Shown here: piece by piece, positions 5,796 to 10,915 of the stretch | How the letters are laid out: each line of letters opens with the position of its first letter | Numbering within the stretch: the stretch's first letter is position 1 | Assembly (NCBI GenBank): GCA_016292335.1 | Contig: JAECRX010000022.1 | Location: 1 to 10,915, forward strand | Reading direction: 5' to 3' | Origin: Candidatus Sifarchaeum subterraneum | GTDB lineage: Archaea > Asgardarchaeota > Sifarchaeia > Sifarchaeales > Sifarchaeaceae | Length of the DNA: 10,915 bases | Notes under the pieces: generated by a model | Databases searched by the model: none | Told to the model about the DNA's origin: nothing | What the model saw: only the letters and a program-made list of their open reading frames with translations | Made by a program: the position numbers and the translations under genes

Positions 5796-7103
5796 ATGAA
5801 ACCTGAAGATTTGAAAAAAAGGATTCTTTCTCGTCAATTAACACCAGATCTTGAAGGACAAGAAGCTATTGTTTGTGGTTGGGTCAGTCATACCCGAGAT
5901 CTTGGTGGAATTAGATTTATAGTAATTAGAGACAAATACGGTGAAATACAAGTTACATTACCAAAGGGAAAAGTCAATGAAGAATTATTTAATTTGGCAG
6001 ATAAGCTGGGAATGGAGTGGGTAGTAGCAGTTAAAGGGGTTGTCAAGAATGAAAAGAGAGCACCTCAAGGAGCTGAAATAATTCCCGAAGAAATAGAAAT
6101 TCTAAATCGGGCGATTTCCCAACTACCACTTGACCCAACTGGCCGAATATCAGCTGATTTAGATACAAGGTTAAATGCAAGGATTATGGATTTAAGGCGT
6201 CCTCAAACTCAGGCAATTTTTAAGATTAATCATCATCTGCTAAGATTTATTCGAGAGTATCTAATCAAAGAAGATTTTATTGAGATAAATACTCCCAAAA
6301 TCATCGCAACCGCAACAGAAGGTGGCACAGAATTATTTCCTCTTGCTTATTTTGAAAAAGAAGCTTTTTTGGCCCAAAGTCCGCAATTGTATAAAGAGCA
6401 GTTATCTTCTGTTTTTGAAAGAGTATTTGAAATAGCTCCAATCTGGAGAGCGGAAATGCATAATACCACCAGGCATTTAAACGAATTGATTATGGTCGAC
6501 ATCGAAATGGCCTATGGAAATATGTATGATGTGATGGAAGTTCTAGAAAATATGATTAAATATGCTTTCGAAGGAACTTCCAGAGAGTGCCAGAAAGAGC
6601 TCAAAATCCTTAACCAAAAAATTGAAGTACCTAAAACGCCCTTTCCTCGATATACTTACGATGAAGTTCTTAAAATGCTTGAGAATAAGATGGAAATATC
6701 ATGGGGAGAAGACATTGGCACCGAGGCTTGTAAAATTCTGGGCGAATTACTTAATGGATTTTATTTCATCATAGAATGGCCTAGCACCTCGAAACCATTC
6801 TATATAAAAATCAAAGAGGATGATCCTAGAGTTAGCGAATCTTTTGACCTGAACTTTGACTGGTTAGAAATTTGCTCTGGAGGCACGCGAGTTCATGATA
6901 AAGAGAAACTAATTAGCCGATTAAGTGAACAGGGATTAAATCCGTCATCTTTTAAATTTCATCTCCAAACATTCGATTATGGGATGCCACCGCATGCCGG
7001 ATTCGGACTAGGATTGGCAAGATTACTGATGATAATCACAGGAATGAGTAACATCAGGGAATGCGTCCTTTTCCCAAGGGATAGAACAAGACTTACACCT
7101 TGA
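5796..7103 (+). CDS. aspS: Aspartyl-tRNA synthetase, archaeal type, probably non-discriminating
   Basis: A class IIb synthetase of 435 residues, the normal archaeal length, which charges tRNA with aspartate. The N-terminal OB fold (about 15-105) binds the anticodon. The catalytic core has motif 1 near FIEINTPKIIATATEGGTEL (161-180), the substrate segment FLAQSPQLYK (191-200), motif 2 with Arg218 in IWRAEMHNTTRHLNE, and motif 3 in GFGLGLARLL (402-411), ending LFPRDRTRLTP. AspRS rather than AsnRS is supported by the core and by its closeness to the Thermococcus enzyme. The two positions reported to set tRNA(Asp) specificity in that enzyme (Trp26, Lys85) correspond to Ser31 and Pro90 here. Pro at the second position marks non-discriminating enzymes that also charge tRNA(Asn). 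Motif 3 has Ala408 where Glu or Asp normally precedes the Arg. The ribosome binding site is weak (GTGGA upstream). Confidence 0.95.
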   Translation: MKPEDLKKRILSRQLTPDLEGQEAIVCGWVSHTRDLGGIRFIVIRDKYGEIQVTLPKGKVNEELFNLADKLGMEWVVAVKGVVKNEKRAPQGAEIIPEEIEILNRAISQLPLDPTGRISADLDTRLNARIMDLRRPQTQAIFKINHHLLRFIREYLIKEDFIEINTPKIIATATEGGTELFPLAYFEKEAFLAQSPQLYKEQLSSVFERVFEIAPIWRAEMHNTTRHLNELIMVDIEMAYGNMYDVMEVLENMIKYAFEGTSRECQKELKILNQKIEVPKTPFPRYTYDEVLKMLENKMEISWGEDIGTEACKILGELLNGFYFIIEWPSTSKPFYIKIKEDDPRVSESFDLNFDWLEICSGGTRVHDKEKLISRLSEQGLNPSSFKFHLQTFDYGMPPHAGFGLGLARLLMIITGMSNIRECVLFPRDRTRLTP

Positions 7104-7128
7104 TGCCGTTAAAAGTTCAGAATGAAGA

Positions 7129-7144
7129 TTTTTCCGATTTTTTT
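7129..7144 (+). terminator. T-rich terminator after aspS
   Basis: Runs of five and seven T separated by CCGA lie 25-41 bases past the aspS stop. Confidence 0.45.
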
Positions 7145-7241
7145 CCTTTATAACTTTCCCATCTTGGAAACTGAGAAAATAAGTTAACTAGAGTTTGATA
7201 AGAACAATTTTCCTTGTTTTTAATATTTTTTTTCCAAAAGA

Positions 7242-7249
7242 TTTATATA
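7242..7249 (+). promoter_or_regulatory. TATA box of the wHTH/ARPP-1 operon
   Basis: TTTATATA is preceded by the purine-rich CCAAAAGA (a BRE-like context) and lies 71 bases before the first gene. Transcription should start near 7272. This is one of the clearest promoters in the window. Confidence 0.6.
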
Positions 7250-7319
7250 CTATGTTCATCATTATTGATACAAGTAGTCCAATATTCATGGACAACTCTT
7301 ACAAAGGAGGGTGTAATGG

Positions 7320-7751
7320 ATGAAAACTGATAAAGAGAAGGAAAAAGAGGAAAAACTTACTCCAAAACAATTAGTTGAGGCTACTCGTCAGCAAAAAATT
7401 ATGTTTAGCCTTAAAGAAGAACCAAAAGGTTTGAGAGAGCTTCAGTATGATGTTGCAAAAAAGCTTGGTGAAGATGTAGAATTAATTCCAAAATCAACTA
7501 TATCTGCCAAAATACAGAAATTAAAGTCGGCAGGATTGGTACGATCAAATATAGTGAATGTAAAGCCGAATGAGTTGAGTAGTCCTCGATTCAGAGGTTG
7601 GCGACAGAAAGAAAAACTCGAAAATGGCTCTGTTGATTTAGAATACGGTTTCACACTTACCCCTCAAGGAGACTTTGCAATAAAAGTTTTGGAAGAATAT
7701 GTCGAACTTGAACCCTCACTCGATAAGAAAAAAAAGAAAAAGGAGGATTGA
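7320..7751 (+). CDS. Winged-helix protein with charged tails, function unknown
   Basis: The protein has 143 residues. The first 15 are almost all Lys, Glu, Asp and Thr. Residues about 24-75 look like a winged helix-turn-helix, with PKSTISAKIQKLKSAGLVRS as helix 2-turn-recognition helix, followed by a wing or beta-hairpin around residues 76-112 and a closing helix (116-128). The tail is a run of six lysines then Glu-Asp. This suggests a nucleic-acid-binding protein, but no known subfamily is recognisable, and a role as cofactor rather than repressor is possible. ATG 7320 has AAAGGAGGG nine bases upstream; an earlier ATG (7316) is out of frame and stops after four codons. The ARPP-1 gene begins two bases after its stop, and that gene's binding site lies inside this one's last codons, so the two are certainly made together. 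Confidence 0.75.
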   Translation: MKTDKEKEKEEKLTPKQLVEATRQQKIMFSLKEEPKGLRELQYDVAKKLGEDVELIPKSTISAKIQKLKSAGLVRSNIVNVKPNELSSPRFRGWRQKEKLENGSVDLEYGFTLTPQGDFAIKVLEEYVELEPSLDKKKKKKED

Positions 7752-7753
7752 AT

Positions 7754-8857
7754 TTGGCAAAAAATGTAGAAATCTTGAAAGATTTTCTTGGAGATTTAAC
7801 TAAGTATATAAAACTTAGCGAGCCTCAAACCCACAAAAATCTGACGATTGTTCCAATCATTCTAAAAGAAACTACTGAACTTGAGTTTATTACAATCAGA
7901 GGAGCTGAAAACAATGATACTGGATGGATTCGCGAACATGAATCTGCTTCGGTTAGTGAACTAGAAGCAATCAATAAGAATGATATCCCTATGCTGATTC
8001 CATTCATGCAGACCATCAAAGGCGGGAAACAAGATAGAACAATATATGAACCTATTCTTGTCCCTGCACATAGATATGAAAAAAATCCACTTCCGATCCC
8101 GTCCAAATGTATAGAACAGGGAAGATGGAGTTTTTCATCAGATCTCATGTTCGATGGAGGTAACGAATTTCTTCATGAAGAGAGAAAAAGACGATTCAAG
8201 TCAGCCAAAATAAGAGTGAATCCATCAATTATGGGCAATGCATTAAGATCCCTTAACCCCCAAGAGGCGATTTGGGATGGGGTGATGACTCAAATGAGTG
8301 TTTTAGGCATTGGCCAAAGTGAAATACCTACCAATTCATTTATAGAATTGTCTAAGACTCAGAAAAAAAAGGTTGAAGATTATAAAATACATTTCAGGGA
8401 CGTAGAAGGTCAATGTGGATTAGCAGTCATTATAAACAATGAAATTGTTGGACTAGAGTTCTATGGAAGCAGTAAGGCATGGAAAGAGTTCAGAGAGGAA
8501 ATAATTAATGGTTTCGCAATGGAAGCGATCATTAGAGGAGATAATGAAGCTAAAACGCCTAATGATGGATACTTGGAAATAGTCTTACACGCTTTTGAAG
8601 ATGTAGTACAAATGAACTTTGAAGAACAGCCAGGCACTGGTCTTGGAACTGTTATTAAATTTTCATCAAAGGACTCGAAATGGGCCGGAATAACTCTGGT
8701 GTATGAGAATGCTTTTGCCCACTTTTATGTTACTGGAAAATCAAAACTCCCTGAAACCGAACGAATTATGAGTGGAAGCCTTATTCGCGACTTGACACGA
8801 CAGACTAGACTCCCACCTCAAAGACCAGTAGATTTTACTCAAAGACAGCAGCTTTAA
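7754..8857 (+). CDS. ARPP-1 family protein (function unknown)
   Basis: I recognise the ARPP-1 family (ARG and Rhodanese-Phosphatase-superfamily-associated Protein) by two motifs. KGGKQDRTI (89-97) corresponds to the family's GAKQNR segment and is followed by EPILVPA. CIEQGRWSF (119-127) corresponds to its hallmark C-V-E-Q-G-R-W. The later GLAVIINNEIVGLEFYGS and the C-terminal GTGLGTV...GITLVYENAFAHF also fit, so the 367-residue protein looks full length. In the literature the family was named from gene neighbourhoods with ADP-ribosylglycohydrolases and phosphatases; no biochemical activity is known to me. None of those partners is here; instead it follows a winged-helix gene. I take TTG 7754 as start, because AAGGAGG (7740-7746) is seven bases upstream; TTG 7748 would touch that site. 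No signal peptide or membrane segment is seen. Poly-T runs follow. Confidence 0.75.
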   Translation: MAKNVEILKDFLGDLTKYIKLSEPQTHKNLTIVPIILKETTELEFITIRGAENNDTGWIREHESASVSELEAINKNDIPMLIPFMQTIKGGKQDRTIYEPILVPAHRYEKNPLPIPSKCIEQGRWSFSSDLMFDGGNEFLHEERKRRFKSAKIRVNPSIMGNALRSLNPQEAIWDGVMTQMSVLGIGQSEIPTNSFIELSKTQKKKVEDYKIHFRDVEGQCGLAVIINNEIVGLEFYGSSKAWKEFREEIINGFAMEAIIRGDNEAKTPNDGYLEIVLHAFEDVVQMNFEEQPGTGLGTVIKFSSKDSKWAGITLVYENAFAHFYVTGKSKLPETERIMSGSLIRDLTRQTRLPPQRPVDFTQRQQL

Positions 8858-8901
8858 AAGCGGAAGACAAAAGATAACTTTCTTGAACTTCCTATAATCA
8901 A

Positions 8902-8918
8902 TTTTTTTCATTTTTTTT
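8902..8918 (+). terminator. Double poly-T terminator after the ARPP-1 gene
   Basis: Seven T, CA and eight T lie 45-61 bases past the stop, ending the wHTH/ARPP-1 transcript before the MFS gene. Confidence 0.6.
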
Positions 8919-8982
8919 ATCAAAATTAGATAATACATATTCTCCATCTGCCCGAACTTACCACTTTAAGAGCTATCAAGAA

Positions 8983-9003
8983 ACCAAGAGATCGAATCTT
9001 GGT
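8983..9003 (+). promoter_or_regulatory. Hairpin overlapping the ribosome binding site of the MFS gene
   Basis: Perfect arms ACCAAGA (8983-8989) and TCTTGGT (8997-9003) enclose a 7-base loop. The 3' arm covers the first three bases of the binding site GGTGG (9001-9005), which is six bases before ATG 9012. When folded it would hinder initiation, suggesting translational control; it could equally be a DNA operator. Confidence 0.5.
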
Positions 9004-9011
9004 GGAATGCA

Positions 9012-10181
9012 ATGGAAAGAAGAACTGCAAAAACAATGAGTTTAAATATCATACTTTTAGGCTTAGTAAGTTTTCTTACGGATATTAGTTCTGAAATGAT
9101 GATGCCAATCCTCCCCCTGTTTATCGTAGCTTTAGGTGGTGCTGGTTTGGCTGTCGGACTAATTGGTGGTTTGGGAGACAGTCTTTCAAGTATATTGAAG
9201 CTTATTTCAGGTTATTGGTCAGACAAAACTGGGGCTAGAAAACCATTTGTATATTCAGGTTATTCAACGTCTGCTGTATCAAAATTTTTTTTTGCTTTCG
9301 CGACAACATGGACACATATTCTAATCCTTAGACCTTTAGAAAGAGTCGGAAAAGGATTAAGAACTGCACCAAGAGACGCTATTATCGCTGATTCTATAAG
9401 CAAAGAACAACTGGGCAAAGGTTTTGGCATTCATAGAGCTATGGACACCGCGGGAGCAATTATCGGTTCTATTTTAGCTCTTATTTTTGTTTGGTATTTT
9501 AATTTGACCTTCATTGCAATTTTTCTAATCGCGGCCTTTATAGCATTACTGGCTCTCATACCACTTTACTGGGTTAAGGAAAGAAAAAAAGAAAAGCCTG
9601 AAAAATTGACCTTAGAAATCGGGTTAAAAGGTCTGTCTGACTCCCTGAAATTTTTTATTCTAGCAGCTACAATATTTGCACTTGGCAATTTCAGCTACAT
9701 GTTTTTCATACTCAGAGCTCAACAATCCTTTACTGAGGAAATGGCTATTATTATTCCCATTTTTCTGTACATTCTATATAATATAGTTTACACTATCTTC
9801 TCGATTCCTGCAGGTGGTTTATCTGATAAAATTGGTAGAAAGAATGTAATCATTTTTGGATATTCTCTATTTGGATTGACTTGTATAGGATTCGCATTTT
9901 TTCAATCTTTTACTTCTCTTATAGTCCTTTTTTCACTCTATGGCCTAGTTCTCGCGCTAATCGATGGAAATCAAAGAGCTTTTGTATCTGATCTCTCCTT
10001 AGAGGACTTAAAAGGAATTTCTCTTGGAACTTATCATACGGCTATCGGTCTTGTAATTTTGCCCGCGAGTATAATTGCGGGTGTATTATGGGATATTAAC
10101 CCAACTATGATGTTCTTTTATGGCGCGGGTATGTCTTTCATAGCAGTTATTTTTCTAGCTTTTATGCAAAAAAGTCAGTAA
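9012..10181 (+). CDS. Major facilitator superfamily (MFS) transporter, substrate unknown
   Basis: A 389-residue integral membrane protein with about 12 hydrophobic segments in two halves, split by a charged loop (KERKKEKPEK, about 189-198). MFS motif A appears in the first half as GYWSDKTGARK (67-77) and again in the second half as GGLSDKIGRK (268-277), the mark of the duplicated MFS fold. The first membrane segment carries FLTDISSEMMMPILP (21-35), and RVGKGLRTAPRDAIIADS (111-128) follows helix 4. Both are typical of one MFS subfamily, in which I recall no agreed substrate. Length and topology look complete. ATG 9012 is supported by GGTGG six bases upstream. It is monocistronic as far as can be seen: a terminator precedes it and the next gene has its own promoter. 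Drug, sugar or organic-acid export are all possible. Confidence 0.88.
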   Translation: MERRTAKTMSLNIILLGLVSFLTDISSEMMMPILPLFIVALGGAGLAVGLIGGLGDSLSSILKLISGYWSDKTGARKPFVYSGYSTSAVSKFFFAFATTWTHILILRPLERVGKGLRTAPRDAIIADSISKEQLGKGFGIHRAMDTAGAIIGSILALIFVWYFNLTFIAIFLIAAFIALLALIPLYWVKERKKEKPEKLTLEIGLKGLSDSLKFFILAATIFALGNFSYMFFILRAQQSFTEEMAIIIPIFLYILYNIVYTIFSIPAGGLSDKIGRKNVIIFGYSLFGLTCIGFAFFQSFTSLIVLFSLYGLVLALIDGNQRAFVSDLSLEDLKGISLGTYHTAIGLVILPASIIAGVLWDINPTMMFFYGAGMSFIAVIFLAFMQKSQ

Positions 10182-10381
10182 AAAATCAAACAATTCATTA
10201 ATAAAGTAAGTTTTCGAAAACATAATCAACTATTGATTCATTGTGAAAAATAAACCGTATAATGATTTGCTATTGACTAACGTAAAATTAATTGTCACCC
10301 TTTAGTTTGAATTTGCTCAAGAACAGGGGATGATACCCTTGTAAAATGAATATTCAGAAGTATTATCGACACCAAAAATCT

Positions 10382-10389
10382 TTTATATA
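10382..10389 (+). promoter_or_regulatory. TATA box of the transketolase-like gene
   Basis: TTTATATA, within TTTTATATAAAG and after the A-rich CCAAAAATC, is a near-ideal archaeal box. Transcription should start near 10412, about 219 bases before the predicted start codon. Confidence 0.6.
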
Positions 10390-10441
10390 AAGTCACATAA
10401 CAATTCTTACCAAGATTACTTTGGAGGGTTCTTTATTTTCC

Positions 10442-10512
10442 CACGGAGGAATCAAGTTTATCGCCACAAATGAAAATCGTGAATCTCCTTCTGTTTTATT
10501 CAGTCCTCCGTG
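10442..10512 (+). repeat. Long-range 9-bp inverted repeat in the leader
   Basis: CACGGAGGA (10442-10450) is perfectly complementary to TCCTCCGTG (10504-10512), with 53 bases between. The pairing would bury a GGAGG sequence in the leader RNA. Confidence 0.5.
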
Positions 10513-10584
10513 CAACATGATTAACAACTACACTAATTCTTCTACCTTCCAACCCAGCTTTAGCTTCTTTAACTATTTTTATTT

Positions 10585-10617
10585 CTAAGCCTCTAAATCT
10601 CGTTTAGAGGGGCTTAG
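10585..10617 (+). promoter_or_regulatory. Stem-loop just upstream of the transketolase-like start
   Basis: CTAAGCC pairs with GGCTTAG and TCTAAA with TTTAGA, 13 pairs with a two-base bulge and a five-base loop. The base of the stem touches the probable binding site GGGGG (10617-10621), ten bases before TTG 10631. It has no T-tract after it, so it is more likely regulatory than a terminator. Confidence 0.5.
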
Positions 10618-10630
10618 GGGGTTATTTCTG

Positions 10631-10915
10631 TTGAAACATAAAGTCCCTATTAACAATGGTGTGATTCCGGATCAGTCCTCGGATTTAGAATCAGTCAAGA
10701 TTAGAGAAACTATCCCAACTTTAGATCAATTATCGAACGTTTCTATAACTGTAATAGAACAAAACACCTCTGCAGAACCGCAGATAGTAATTGATAATAA
10801 ACATGTTGACCGTGAGAATCTCCTCAAATCTTTAGAAAAGAGAGTGAAAACTACCAGAAAACACATCATCATGTCCATAGTGAATGCACAAACAGGTCAT
10901 CTTGGAGCATCATTA
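10631..10915 (+). CDS. Transketolase-like, thiamine-diphosphate enzyme, N-terminal part (cut by window end)
   Basis: The frame opens at TTG 10631 and is unbroken for 95 codons to the window edge. Residues about 66-95 match the start of transketolase N-terminal subunits: a helix EKRVKTTRKHIIMSIVNA leading to TGHLGASL, the counterpart of the usual SGHPGGSLS, whose His contacts the cofactor or substrate. Transketolase moves two-carbon units between sugar phosphates with thiamine diphosphate. The first ~65 residues are not usual: family members normally begin a few residues before that helix. The extension is polar, with DQSSDLESVKIRE and many Thr, Asn and Val residues. The frame is closed by TAA at 10586-10588, and TTG 10631 has GGGGG upstream, so the extension is probably translated unless GTG 10661 or a later codon is used. 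A DXS- or E1-type enzyme cannot be excluded from this fragment. Confidence 0.68.
   Translation, partial: MKHKVPINNGVIPDQSSDLESVKIRETIPTLDQLSNVSITVIEQNTSAEPQIVIDNKHVDRENLLKSLEKRVKTTRKHIIMSIVNAQTGHLGASL

Larger units (their letters stand above)
10182..10630. other. Intergenic region and long leader before the transketolase-like gene
   Basis: The first 200 bases hold a palindrome GTTTTCGAAAAC (10210-10221), the inverted repeat AATCAA-CTA-TTGATT (10224-10238) and the inverted repeat ACAGGGG/CCCTTGT (10323-10342), any of which could be operators. After the TATA box at 10382 comes a leader of about 220 bases. It has two GGAGG-like sites with no start codon at the right distance, a long-range 9-bp inverted repeat and a strong hairpin. 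A short open frame from TTG 10421 to TAA 10588 (55 codons) runs through the leader; its last 23 residues are rich in Phe and Tyr. I do not call it a gene. Confidence 0.6.

Noticed and set aside
10470..10520. 16-residue ORF MKIVNLLLFYSVLRAT in the leader
   Set aside because: There is no ribosome binding site at a proper distance, and the hydrophobic composition follows from pyrimidine-rich DNA.
1..10915. CRISPR arrays, insertion sequences, attachment sites
   Set aside because: I saw no regularly spaced repeats, transposase-like frames, terminal inverted repeats with target duplications or integrase genes.

Overview
The window is AT-rich archaeal DNA, very probably from an Asgard archaeon. The strongest clue is at the left edge: the first 154 bases encode the last 50 residues of a true actin, close to eukaryotic actin, ending in -HRCF. 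The other genes are archaeal in kind: Alba, a zinc-finger/KH NusA-like protein, an archaeal-type aspartyl-tRNA synthetase, LysW-dependent amino-acid biosynthesis enzymes and an Lrp/AsnC-type regulator. TATA-like boxes, poly-T terminators and frequent TTG/GTG starts preceded by GGAGG-type ribosome binding sites also fit an archaeon. I cannot fix the lineage within Asgard.

Layout. 1-314: actin C-terminus and a 52-residue charged small protein that starts one base after the actin stop. 315-777: no gene; a T-run terminator, two adjacent hairpins and a probable promoter. 778-3109: lysJ and lysK, the last two steps of LysW-carried lysine/arginine synthesis. 3360-3833 (minus): an HTH-RAM regulator, tail to tail with lysK. 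3861-4852: about 1 kb without protein genes. It holds a near-duplicate 22-bp repeat, a strongly structured RNA (best guess RNase P RNA) and a second RNA candidate with an L7Ae-type K-loop and an ACA box. 4853-7103: alba, a NusA-like KH protein and aspS, an information-processing block. 7320-8857: a winged-helix protein tightly coupled to an ARPP-1-family protein, the least understood cassette here. 9012-10181: an MFS transporter with a hairpin over its ribosome binding site. 10182-10630: a promoter and a long structured leader. 10631-10915: the start of a transketolase-like gene with an unusual N-terminal extension, cut by the window end.

How the genes work together. lysJ and lysK form one operon, and the regulator beside them could sense an amino acid, as LysM does for the Sulfolobus lysine genes. 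The residues that set tRNA specificity in AspRS point to a non-discriminating enzyme, which would require GatCAB elsewhere in the genome. The wHTH/ARPP-1 pair, the actin-linked small protein and the intergenic RNAs are the parts most worth following up.
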